Shown one piece after another: positions 42,150-51,600 of a stretch of 64,000 nucleotides of DNA. A program made the position numbers and the translations under genes. Under the pieces are notes generated by a model. The model ran no database searches and was not told the DNA's origin. It worked only from the letters and a program-made list of their open reading frames with translations. Source of the stretch: Saprospiraceae bacterium (GTDB lineage: Bacteria; Bacteroidota; Bacteroidia; Chitinophagales; Saprospiraceae); assembly GCA_041392805.1 (NCBI GenBank), contig JAWKLJ010000001.1:5206501-5270500 (forward strand). The letters are read 5' to 3'. The stretch's first letter is position 1; every line of letters starts with the position of its first letter.

Positions 42150-42330
42150 CTATAGAATTTCCTTAACAATTACAACTTTGCCAGAGTGCTCTCCGATTTC
42201 TATTTGATAGGTAATTAAAGGAGATAAAGCACCTTCAGCCTCGGTGTTCCTGAACTTAATTTCGAATGTTATGTTTCCTTCTTTATTTCTTGAAATACAG
42301 GTCGATAAAAAAACAGAAAGAGGTGTGAAA
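42150..42330 (-). pseudogene. Cryptic coding-like fragment without start
   Basis: One minus-strand frame ending at a TAG (42150-42152) reads GNITFEIKFRNTEAEGALSP and then LITYQIEIGEHSGKVVIVKE. It has clear protein-like strand patterning, unlike the surrounding DNA. No ATG opens this frame within a sensible distance and the upstream sequence merges into the end region of the adjacent permease gene. It resembles in style the lid segments of predicted AAA ATPases with a lone beta-meander, but that match is weak. I treat it as a possible remnant of a lost gene. Confidence 0.3.
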
Positions 42331-42359
42331 AGAATCCCCGAATACCCAAAGTATTATCA

Positions 42360-43673
42360 TCACCCCTGCGATAAAGTCTCTGCAATGGCCATTCGGGAAG
42401 CCTGCATGGCAGGTATAATGGCAGCGATAAAGCCAATGCCCAATGTGCCCAGTAGCAGTACCCATTCTTCGTTTAGAAATTGCCAACCGGAAAAGGAATA
42501 CTGGTAGGAGTCTCTCATGAAACCGGCGATGATCTCCATGCCTCCATGGCTGATCAAAATACCAATAAGGTAACCTAGGACAGCCAGGACTATTCCTTCC
42601 AGGATGATAAGCCGGAAAAGCTTTCCTGGGCCGGCGCCCATGACGCGCATGAGGGCCAATTCGTATTTTCTTTCTTTTAGGGAAGAATATAAAGAAATGA
42701 AGATACTCAAAGCAGAGACGATAATGATAACGAGCGCCAATATGCGCAGTACGCGTTCGCCACTATCCATTTGAGCAAAAACACGGTTGATTTCGATGGC
42801 AGGCGTGGCGGCCTGCAGGTCGGTGTTTTCGTTGATACTGCGGCCCATGTTCAGCGCTTGGAAGTTGGTTCGGCCTTTGAATTGGATCAGGATAGCGGTG
42901 ATATCTTTGTTCTCATCTTCTTCCAGGAGGGGTTTGGGTAGCTCGTCGTGGTGATGGGCTACTTCTTGGTGCTCGGCTTCGCCAGGTTCAGGTTGTACTT
43001 CCGTATGTTCGTGCGCTTCCTCAGTGTTGGTTTCTTCCTCGTGCTCATGCACCAGCCAAAAACTCTGAGGCGTGGTCAGGATCAGTTGGTCTACAACGGC
43101 GCCAGTAGGCTGTAAAATGCCAACGACCTTAAAGGCATGTGCGTCTGCATGCGACAAGTCTTCATTGTCATCAAAACCATGGGAACTTTGAAAAAGATCG
43201 CCGATGTTCAAATGGAGGTCCTGGGCGACCCTGGCGCCTAGGGTGACTTCGAAGTTCTTCGCCCACACCGCCCCACTGGCCAGCTCAGCCCCATAAAGGC
43301 TGAGCAAATCGGAGGTGGTCCCTACGATCCGATAGCCTTTATAGCTGTCGCCCATAGCCAAAGGGATAGCTTTTTCTATCAAGGGATGTTTAGGGTTTAA
43401 AAACGGGCGGGCCTCCTTGAGCGTTATATTGCCGGTCGGGGCATCGATATGATACATACTGCTCAGAATCAATTGTAGGGGACTACCTTTGGCTCCAACC
43501 ACGAGATCAATCCCGGCCAGGTTTTTTTCAAAATTATCCTGGAGTTGTTTTTGCAGTAAAAAAAGCAGGGAAATCAATCCAACTCCGAGGGCAAATAGAA
43601 GGACACTTAAGCTGGTGTTTAAGGGCTTGTACCAAAGGTTTTTCCAACTAAGGTTCAGTAAATTCATATGCAT
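42360..43673 (-). CDS. FtsX-type ABC transporter permease with His-rich periplasmic insertion
   Basis: The 437-residue protein has one N-terminal membrane helix (LNTSLSVLLFALGVGLISLLFLL), a periplasmic MacB-like domain (about 45-300) and three C-terminal helices of the FtsX domain with the ELALMRVMGAGPGKLFRLI segment. Within the periplasmic domain, residues about 208-250 are rich in His and Glu (HEHEEETNTEEAHEHTE, then HHHDELP), suggesting Zn or another metal binds there. The partner ATPase gene is not next to it. It acts as part of a lipoprotein-release or export type ABC system. Either of two ATGs (43673 or 43667) could start it. Confidence 0.85.
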   Translation of the reverse strand: MHMNLLNLSWKNLWYKPLNTSLSVLLFALGVGLISLLFLLQKQLQDNFEKNLAGIDLVVGAKGSPLQLILSSMYHIDAPTGNITLKEARPFLNPKHPLIEKAIPLAMGDSYKGYRIVGTTSDLLSLYGAELASGAVWAKNFEVTLGARVAQDLHLNIGDLFQSSHGFDDNEDLSHADAHAFKVVGILQPTGAVVDQLILTTPQSFWLVHEHEEETNTEEAHEHTEVQPEPGEAEHQEVAHHHDELPKPLLEEDENKDITAILIQFKGRTNFQALNMGRSINENTDLQAATPAIEINRVFAQMDSGERVLRILALVIIIVSALSIFISLYSSLKERKYELALMRVMGAGPGKLFRLIILEGIVLAVLGYLIGILISHGGMEIIAGFMRDSYQYSFSGWQFLNEEWVLLLGTLGIGFIAAIIPAMQASRMAIAETLSQG

Positions 43674-43720
43674 GTTTTTGTAAACCTAAATATGAGTATA
43701 GGCCATCGGTGACCCTTTTA

Positions 43721-43884
43721 AGAGCATGTTTGGAGGTCACCCTTTGGGCCTAAAACTATCCCTTTTTCGCTGATACTTCGTTACTTTTTTCGTCCGTACC
43801 GAAGGGTATGAACTTCAAAAAGCGCCTAGTCTCAGCGAAAAAATGACACTTTTTGCCTCCAAAAGCGACCTCCAAACATGCTCT
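43721..43884. repeat. Family-A 164-bp palindromic element, copy 2
   Basis: The ends are perfect 18-bp inverted repeats (agagcatgtttggaggtc and its reverse complement). The length equals copy 1 at 36471-36634. This copy also shows the inner inverted pair tttttcgctga / tcagcgaaaaa, which is partly eroded in copy 1, so copy 2 may be closer to the functional form. It sits 47 bp upstream of the permease start. Confidence 0.88.
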
Positions 43885-44487
43885 AAGGCTGGACGAGGCA
43901 GCTTGATGAAATAGGACTACCTCCGGTAGTTTAAAATTCGGAAAGCGGAATGTTTCTAAGCGTTCCAAGGTATAGCGTTTCCGACTTCCACTTCGTACTT
44001 CCGATTTTGTCCAAGCTTAGACGGGTACCTTAGGTCACCCCTGCTCAAAGATACATTTCCTTTCTAATTTAACGGTGAGGTTTGCGATGAAGGAGACCGC
44101 CATTAGCAGATTCGGCGTTAAAAAACAGTCTGAAACGAAAAGCCCGCACAAAAAACTGTTTGAGCTTCGAAGTAACCAGGCCTAGCTGTAAATAATTGAC
44201 AATCAACAATATTTAAGTGGTTACCCAAACCCAATGGCGAGTTTCTTTTTGTGCAATGTAGTGGAAGACTGTTTTAGCCGACTTCGTCTGCCGAAGGACA
44301 ATCTAAGGCGACTCCGTCGTCCGAAGGCCGAAGATGCGTCAGGCGGCGGTTTTGGCTCCACCTTTTCCCGCGAAAAGGTGGAAAAGCAAACTTTACAGCC
44401 AAGCATCCTGGTAAAACCCTGTCACCTAAGCCTATAAAAGACCACAAGTACGCAAACCTGACGTTAATTTAAGGTTTATCAGGACAA
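43885..44487. other. Intergenic region with small repeats
   Basis: About 600 bp without a supportable gene. It holds a cggaag/cttccg-rich stretch (43938-44006) related to the hairpin at 46390-46438. Two copies of a gac-cgtc-ccgaagg unit lie at about 44281-44325. A 10-bp-arm hairpin lies at 44358-44381. Frames of 60-70 codons on both strands overlap these repeats and have no family resemblance. Confidence 0.45.
44358..44381. repeat. Perfect 10-bp hairpin
   Basis: ccaccttttc-ccgc-gaaaaggtgg is an exact stem with a four-base loop in a gene-free region. There is no T-tract on the plus strand. Possibly a terminator or part of an intergenic repeat. Confidence 0.5.
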
Positions 44488-45240
44488 TTACCCGATTAAA
44501 TTTTTCCGATAGCGCCTACTTAAAGGTATCGTCCGTTCATCGAGCAAGCGGATGGTACAATCGCCATGAGATTTGGAATAAACGGCTTTAATAAAATTTA
44601 AATTGACGATCCAACTGCGGTGGGTCCGTCTAAAATATTGCGGGTCTAAGATTTCTTCGAGGTGTTGCAAGGTTTCTCTTAATAAATAGGTTTTGCCTTG
44701 AAAAAGGCAATCGGCATAATTGCTGTCTACCCCAAAAGCGGCGATTTCTGCGACGGGTAGAGGCAGATAGCTGCCATTTTTATTGACCCAGAGGTGTGTT
44801 TTGTAGGCGACAGGATTTGGAAAACCCGCTATTACCTTTTCCAAAGAACCGGCAGTCAATTCGGTTTGGTTTAGTGCCGCTATAAGTCGGTCTAAGGCTT
44901 GCTCGAATCGCGGAAAATCAAATGGTTTTAACAAATAATCCACGGCATGAACCTCAAAAGCCTGAATGGCAAATGCATCATATGCTGTTAAAAAAATAAC
45001 AGGAGGCATTAATTCTATTCCGACCTCCCTGATTACTTCCATCCCCGTAAAATGGGGCATTTGGATGTCCAGTAGTATCCAATCATAGGAATTGTTTTTG
45101 ATTTTTTGAATAGCTGAAAGCCCATTTTCTGCCTCTTCATAGGTAAAGGGAAGTCCATATTCATTCAACATTTTTAACACCCGTCTACGTGCAGGTGCTT
45201 CATCATCGACAATCAGGATATGATATACTTTTTTAGTCAT
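44488..45240 (-). CDS. LytTR family response regulator
   Basis: I choose the ATG at 45238-45240 (MTKKVYHILIVDDEAPARRR), giving 250 residues. The receiver domain has the acidic pair VDDE at 11-14, the phospho-acceptor D58 (LLDIQMP) and the LLKPF lysine. The LytTR DNA-binding domain occupies the last 100 residues (HLWVNKNGSYLPLPV ... RRTHRSWIVNLNFIKAVY). It overlaps the sensor kinase gene by 8 bp, so the two form a LytS/LytR-type two-component system. The target promoters are not evident. The palindrome-rich gap downstream holds no recognisable LytTR sites. Confidence 0.9.
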   Translation of the reverse strand: MTKKVYHILIVDDEAPARRRVLKMLNEYGLPFTYEEAENGLSAIQKIKNNSYDWILLDIQMPHFTGMEVIREVGIELMPPVIFLTAYDAFAIQAFEVHAVDYLLKPFDFPRFEQALDRLIAALNQTELTAGSLEKVIAGFPNPVAYKTHLWVNKNGSYLPLPVAEIAAFGVDSNYADCLFQGKTYLLRETLQHLEEILDPQYFRRTHRSWIVNLNFIKAVYSKSHGDCTIRLLDERTIPLSRRYRKNLIG

Positions 45241-46327
45241 TGATTGGAAATTGAATTTCAATTCGCAGGCCACCAGTTGCTTGATTACTAAAGGAAAATT
45301 GATGTTGATGATGATAAAGGCGTTCCAGACGGCTAAGGACCGTATTTAAGCCGATGCCGAATGGATTAGCAAGTCGTTCAGCAGAAATTCCTGGCCCTTT
45401 GTCTTCAACGACACAGATCAAGCGATCTGCTGTTTTTTCGATCGCAACAGTGGCATGGCAATGATTGTATTGCCCCATGCTGTATTGAATGGCGTTTTCT
45501 ACGAGGGGCTGAAACAACAAGATGGGAATGGGGAGCTCCGCTACATCCGGAGCGATATTGAAATCTACCACTAATTTTTCTTCAAATCGACCTTTCATAA
45601 TCTCGACATATTGTTTGGTCAAGGCAATTTCATCCTTTATGCTATGAAAGGAACGAGTTTCGGTATTCAATACCTTCCTGAAAAAATTCCCTAGATGTGT
45701 AATGAGCTGATCTGCTTTTTGGGGATCATCATATATTAGAGAGGATATGGTATTTAAGGTATTAAAGAAAAAATGAGGATTGAGTCGCATTTTTAAGGCC
45801 TCCAATTCAGCTTTCACCAATAACTGCTCCAACTCTGCCGCTTTAAGGGTTTCTTCTTTCCTTTTATAGTGCTCCATGATAAAGCGATAAACAATATAAA
45901 TGAGCCAAAAAAAAGAAAATTGTTTGAAATATTCCATCAGGTAACGGTAGGGGAGATGGTTAAAACTGTTTCTGATAGAAAAATCCGCATACTGATATAA
46001 AGGAACGCGAAAGCTGTACATCAAACTGGTAAATACTACACCATAAACCAAACTTGCCAATAAATAGAATTGGGCGTTTGGAAAAAGGCGCTTAGTGTCC
46101 AACGGGAACCGGTGGAAAAAATAAAATAAAAAGGGCACTAGCATTAAGCCTACTAGTGCGCCTGTTCCTTCATTTATAAGGTATAGTGTCCATTGAATTG
46201 GATTTTCTTCCATGACATCTTCTGCGACAAGGATGCCAACATTGATGATGAAAATCAAGATACCTATCAAAATGGTAATGAAAATGGCCCGCCTTCGGTC
46301 CCTCAAATAGGGTAAATTTATTTTCAA
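45233..46327 (-). CDS. LytS-type sensor histidine kinase
   Basis: Membrane helices fill the first half (AIFITILIGILIFIINVGIL and further segments to about residue 140). The kinase core of the His_kinase family (PF06580 type) follows, with MRLNPHFFFNTLNTISSL, where the His in NPHFFFN is phosphorylated. The ATPase part includes LVENAIQYSMGQY (N box) and the GPGIS G box. No ATG opens the frame. A TTG at 46325-46327 directly precedes KINLPYLRDRRRAIF, and the frame is also open to a TTG at 46466-46468. I prefer the inner one because the upstream codons fall in a hairpin repeat (46390-46438). It overlaps the response regulator by 8 bp. Confidence 0.85.
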   Translation of the reverse strand: MKINLPYLRDRRRAIFITILIGILIFIINVGILVAEDVMEENPIQWTLYLINEGTGALVGLMLVPFLFYFFHRFPLDTKRLFPNAQFYLLASLVYGVVFTSLMYSFRVPLYQYADFSIRNSFNHLPYRYLMEYFKQFSFFWLIYIVYRFIMEHYKRKEETLKAAELEQLLVKAELEALKMRLNPHFFFNTLNTISSLIYDDPQKADQLITHLGNFFRKVLNTETRSFHSIKDEIALTKQYVEIMKGRFEEKLVVDFNIAPDVAELPIPILLFQPLVENAIQYSMGQYNHCHATVAIEKTADRLICVVEDKGPGISAERLANPFGIGLNTVLSRLERLYHHQHQFSFSNQATGGLRIEIQFPIND

Positions 46328-46389
46328 TGTTTTATTATTTATTGGACTTTTGACGCTTTGGAAAACCCTCCGTTTCCAGACTAGAAGTG

Positions 46390-46438
46390 GGAAGTCGGAA
46401 AAGTGGGAAAATTGCGACCCTGAGCCTTTCCGACTTCC
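46390..46438. repeat. Hairpin element with ggaagtcggaaa arms
   Basis: ggaagtcggaaa at 46390-46401 is exactly inverted at 46427-46438, and a further cgacttcc copy follows to 46445. It lies between the PQQ dehydrogenase gene and the kinase gene and inflates the kinase reading frame. Related cggaag/cttccg pieces lie at 43938-44006. Confidence 0.6.
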
Positions 46439-46476
46439 GACTTCCGCCTTCAAAACAGCAAATGTCAAAAGTCCAA

Positions 46477-48432
46477 TTATTTAGATCCCATTACAGAAAA
46501 AGCGATCAGGTAATCCCCTTTTTTGGAAAAAGGCACTTTACCATGGCCGCCTGCTGCTATCACAATGAATTGTTTTCCGTCAACTGAATAGGTCATAGGG
46601 GTGGCATTGCCGGTGGCTGGCAATTCATACTGCCATAACAACTCCCCCGTCTCCGTATTAAAAGCGCGGAAATAATGGTCAAAGGTAGCAGCGATAAAAG
46701 TCAAGCCACTGGCAGTCAGCAAGGTGCCACCCAGGTTGAGGCAACCCCAATTAAGGGCTTCCGGGTAAGTGCCAGGGTCCATCATGATGCCCAAGGGTTT
46801 TTCCCAAACCTTTTCTCCATTGTCCAGGTTGATACCAACTAAGGTTCCCCAAGGCGGTTTAGTCTGAATCCAAAATTGTCCTTTTTCACTATGGGCAAAG
46901 ACATTTCTCGCCATAAAATAAGGCGTGCCTTCCATTGCTGTAACTTCTGGCTCCATCTCGTTGCCACTTTCCTTCCAGTCGCTAAAGACCTTTTCCTGTA
47001 AATCCAGCTGGTGTCGTGGAAATAAACCGATCACATGCGCCATATTGTTCGTATTGGTCACTAATATACGACGTTTAGGGTCAAAACTCATGCCACTCCA
47101 ATTGATACCTCCAATGTTTCCGGGTGCAACCAGGGTTCCATGCCCGATATGAGGCGGGGTGAAGGTTCCTTCGTAACGCAATTGTTCAAAGCGCTGCCGG
47201 GCTTGTTCTTTTGCAGCTGGCGTAGGGCCCCAAATGTCATCTATGCTTAAATGGTGGAGCCCTAAAGGTTCCGGTTTTATCGGAAAAGGCTGGGTAAGTG
47301 CATTTTGTTCTCCTGGCACCTGGCTCTGGGGGACGCTGCGCTCTTCCACAGGAAGCAGGGGCTCACCAGTGAGTCGGTTGAGCACAAAGATATGCCCCAT
47401 CTTGGTACCAATAGCCACGGCGGGTATTTCACCTTTGAAGTCAAATAGAACGGGCTGGGCTGGAATATCATAATCCCAAATATCGTGATGTACGACCTGG
47501 AAATGCCAGCGATAGGCACCTGTTTTGGCATCAAGGGCAACGAGCGAATTGGCCATTGCATTGCTGCCAGGACGTTCTCCACCATAAAAATCAGGGCTCG
47601 GTGAAGAAGTGGGGACAAATACCAGTCCGTTTGCCACGTCAATCGAAATGGTTGCCCAGGCATTTGCCGCTCCAGTAGGGATATTACTTCCTGAAAGCCA
47701 GGTCGAATCAGGGTCGGACTTTAGCGATACAGGGATAGGGTCAAATGACCACATGAGTTGCCCGGATCGGACATCATAGGCCCTCACTACGCCTTTGGGC
47801 ATATTGATTCTTCCATTGTCTCCTATGGAGGATCCTGTAATAATGAGGTGCTCGAAAATGGCAGGCGCTGAAGTAACTTGCACATTCCCTACGCCATTCT
47901 TCAAGTCCACAAAACCCTTTTCTCCAAAAGAAGCGTCAGGTTCTCCCGTGTTTAGATCCAAACTAAACAAGCGGCCATCCACTGTAGCCAGGATAATTCT
48001 TTCTGTTAGCTTCCCTGCAATTGATCCTTTCCAATAGCTTACACCTCTATTGGTTAATTCCGAAAACCTCCCTCTCTGCAAATCTACTTTCGGATCAAAC
48101 AACCACTTTTGTTGACCTGTAGCCGCATCAATAGCAAAAACCCGATTAGAAGGACTACTGAAGAAAAGCGTTCCATTAATCATAATCGGCGTTGCTTCAA
48201 AGGCCGCTTTTTGCACCAACCAGGGCGAATTTTTATATTGTTCTAGTTCCTTAGTGCGAAAGGTCCACGCTACCTTCAGTTGTTTCACGTTCTCTGTGTT
48301 AACTTGATCGATAGCTGCAAAGCGTTGTCCTCCTGCATCGTTACCATAGTGTGGCCACTCTACGGTAGATTGGGTAAAAGTAAAGGTCGAGCATAACCAC
48401 AAGAACGAAATAGTCAAGCTTGTTTTTGTCAT
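46477..48432 (-). CDS. PQQ-dependent dehydrogenase (quinoprotein glucose dehydrogenase-like)
   Basis: The 651-residue precursor has a signal peptide (MTKTSLTISFLWLCSTFTFTQ). The N-terminal WPHYGNDAGGQRFAAIDQVN and the repeated beta-propeller blades with tryptophan-docking motifs (RVFAIDAATGQQKWLF, YWKGSIAGKLTERI) are typical of quinoprotein alcohol/glucose dehydrogenases. WSGMSFDPKRRILVTNTNNM and the end YSVDGKQFIVIAAGGHGK are conserved in the glucose dehydrogenase subgroup. No CxxCH haem motif is present, so an external electron acceptor is needed. The enzyme oxidises sugars or alcohols in the periplasm using PQQ. No PQQ synthesis gene is nearby. Confidence 0.88.
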   Translation of the reverse strand: MTKTSLTISFLWLCSTFTFTQSTVEWPHYGNDAGGQRFAAIDQVNTENVKQLKVAWTFRTKELEQYKNSPWLVQKAAFEATPIMINGTLFFSSPSNRVFAIDAATGQQKWLFDPKVDLQRGRFSELTNRGVSYWKGSIAGKLTERIILATVDGRLFSLDLNTGEPDASFGEKGFVDLKNGVGNVQVTSAPAIFEHLIITGSSIGDNGRINMPKGVVRAYDVRSGQLMWSFDPIPVSLKSDPDSTWLSGSNIPTGAANAWATISIDVANGLVFVPTSSPSPDFYGGERPGSNAMANSLVALDAKTGAYRWHFQVVHHDIWDYDIPAQPVLFDFKGEIPAVAIGTKMGHIFVLNRLTGEPLLPVEERSVPQSQVPGEQNALTQPFPIKPEPLGLHHLSIDDIWGPTPAAKEQARQRFEQLRYEGTFTPPHIGHGTLVAPGNIGGINWSGMSFDPKRRILVTNTNNMAHVIGLFPRHQLDLQEKVFSDWKESGNEMEPEVTAMEGTPYFMARNVFAHSEKGQFWIQTKPPWGTLVGINLDNGEKVWEKPLGIMMDPGTYPEALNWGCLNLGGTLLTASGLTFIAATFDHYFRAFNTETGELLWQYELPATGNATPMTYSVDGKQFIVIAAGGHGKVPFSKKGDYLIAFSVMGSK

Positions 48433-48630
48433 GGATTTTTATGTTGAATTGGTGATTGTAGGTTTAGTTACTAAGAAAAAGCAAAAGCAGGGTTTTATCA
48501 AGTAATATGGGACAAGTGGGATTTTTTAGCCACTCAGCGGAGGGTGTTTTATTCTTTTGGTTCTTTTTTTACCATTTTCCTTGCCTTTTCCTCTTTTTTT
48601 CGGATTTTGAAAAGAAAACAAATAAGCGGT

Positions 48631-51600
48631 ATGAAAAAAGCTTTAACCTTCCTTTTTTTTGCTACCCTCAGTCTGTCTTTATTCGGCCAACGACCAGTAA
48701 CTAAGTTAAGTCAATCAAGTACCTATGCAGGTTTAAAACTTCGCAATATCGGCCCAGCTTTTATGTCGGGGCGGATCGCGGATGTGGTCAAGGACCCTAC
48801 GAATCCGAGCACCTGGTATGTGGCAACGGCCTCTGGTGGCGTCTGGAAAACCACCAACAACGCCACCACTTGGACGCCTATTTTTGACCGCTACGATGCC
48901 TATACCACCGGCGCTATTGCCATAGATCCTACCAACACGAATGTACTTTGGTTAGGAACGGGTGAAAATGCCAGTCAGCGAAGTGCTGGTTATGGAGATG
49001 GGGTGTACAAAAGTGTGGACGGAGGGAAAAATTGGACGAATGTGGGGTTGAAGCAGTCTGAGCACATTGGAAAAATCGTGATTGACCCAAGGAATTCCAA
49101 TGTCGTTTATGTGGCGGCACAGGGGCCACTCTGGGCACCAGGAGGTGATAGAGGCCTTTTTAAAACCATAGATGGTGGCCAGCACTGGGTAAAAGTTTTG
49201 AACATTAGTGAAAATACAGGAGTGACAGACCTCGTTTTTGACCCCAGAAATCCAGATATCCTTTATGCCTCATCCTACCAGCGGCGCCGCCATGTTGGTA
49301 TCCTCGTTGCAGGGGGGCCTGAGTCCGCGATCTATAAGTCGATAGACGGCGGTCAAAATTGGCATAAATTGACCAAGGGCTTGCCTAGTGGCGATAAAGG
49401 GCGGATCGCCTTGGCCATTTCCCCTCAACAGTCGGATGTGGTTTATGCACATATCGCCGCTGAGACTGGGCAAAGTGGCTTCTTCCGGTCCGCTGATCGC
49501 GGAGAAAGCTGGGCAAAACAAAGCGATTATATCATTGTTGACCCTCAATATTATGGCGAAATCTATGCCGATCCCCATCAATTTGATCGGGTGTATGTCA
49601 TGGACATGATTATCCATGTCACCAATGATGGCGGTAAACAATTTGAACGCCTGAATACCAGAAATAAGCATGTTGATAACCATTCGCTCTTGTTTGACCC
49701 TGAAGACCCTGACTATCTATTGGTCGGATGTGACGGTGGTTTGTATGAAAGCTGGGATCGTGGCGATAGCTGGAAATTTGTGAGCAACCTGCCCCTGACG
49801 CAGTTTTACCGGGTCGGCATTGATAATGCGATGCCTTTTTATAATGTGTATGGTGGCACCCAGGATAATTCTACCCTTGGGGGCCCGTCTCGCACCAATA
49901 ATGTGCATGGAATCCGCAACAGCGATTGGTTTATCACGGTAGGTGGCGACGGCTTCCAAACTCGGGTAGATCCCGAAAATCCGGATATCATCTATAGCCA
50001 ATCTCAATACGCCGGGATCGTACGCTACGACAAGCGAAGTGGCGAGCGCATTGATATTCAGCCACAGGTGAAGCCGGAGGAAGACGCCTTGCGTTGGCAT
50101 TGGGATGCCCCTTTGATCATTAGCCCTCATTCACCTAGTCGGCTGTATTATGCTGCCCAACGGCTGTTCCGCAGTGATGATCGTGCCAATAGTTGGACCC
50201 CGATCAGTGGCGACCTGAGCCGTAATATAGATAGAAACCAGCGAGAAGTAATGGGACGTGTTTGGGGGCCCGAGGCCGTATGGAAGAATGTTTTCACCTC
50301 GCCATTCGGGACCATTGTATCGCTGGCCGAGTCAAAATTAGAAGCAGGGTTGCTGGTAGTGGGAACGGATGATGGTTTGGTACAGGTGACGGAAGACGGT
50401 GGGGCGAATTGGCGCAAGATTTCTACTTTCCCGGGCGTGCCCGACATGAGTTATGTTTCAGATGTTTTTCTTTCGCCGCATGATCGCAACACGATGTATG
50501 TCTTGTTTAATAACCACAAAAACGGCGATTTTAAGCCCTATGCCTTAAAAAGTACAAACCTGGGAAAAACCTGGACCTCCATTGCCGGAAGTATACCTGA
50601 TAAGCACATTACCTGGACCATTGTGGAGGATCATAAAAAACAGGGGCTTTTGTTTTTAGGAACGGAATTTGGCTTGTTTTTTAGTTTGGATGATGGGGGA
50701 AAATGGATACAACTGAAAGCCGGTGTTCCAACGGTTGCTTTTCGCGATTTGGAGATTCAGGAGCGGGAAGATGACCTGGTTGGGGCTTCTTTCGGAAGGG
50801 GAATGTTCATCCTGGATGACTATAGCGTATTAAGAGCGATGAGTGAAGAAAAACTACAGGAGGCAGCGGTTTTATTTCCTGTTAAAGACCCTTGGCTGTA
50901 CGTGGAAGCCAATCCTCTAGGTAGTGAAAAAGGCAGCTTAGGAGATAACTTCTTTACGGCCCCTAACCCCACCTTTGGCGCCGTATTTACTTATCACCTC
51001 AAAGAAAGTTTGCAAACGAAGCAGCAGCAGCGACGGCAGGAAGAACAACGCTCCATAGCCCAGACAGGCAATATGGCCTTTCCGACCTGGGAGGCGCTAA
51101 GAGAAGAAGACCTGGAAGAGAAGCCGCTGGTGTTGTTGACCATAAAGGATGAATCAGGCCAAATTGTAAGAAGTATTAAAGGTCCAGTATCGGCGGGACT
51201 TCACCGCATTGCCTGGGATTTGCGTTACCCTTCGATGGGGTCCAGACGAGGCGGTTCCGGCCCCATGGTTGTCCCCGGGAAATATAATGTGAGCCTGGCT
51301 GTATACGACAATGGCGTGCTCAAGCCCGTCGGGAATGCCCAGTCCTTCGAAGTTAAGCCATTGGGGTTGGCTACCATGCCCGCTGCCGATCCCAGCGCTA
51401 GCCAAGCCTTCTACCAAAAGGCGGGGCGTCTGCAACGTGCCATGTTGGGGACAAGTGCTTTTATTGAAGCGCAATTGGCTGCCCTTGCATCAAGTAAAAC
51501 AGCCTTGTTGAATCATACGGATGATAGTCGGGTGCTGGAGCGTCTGCGTGCCCTGGAGCTACAATTGAAGAACATGGAATTGGTTCTGCAAGGTGACGAA

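Noticed and set aside
44234..44437. Short frames on both strands in the gap before the LytTR gene
   Set aside because: They overlap small repeats and a perfect hairpin and have no family resemblance.
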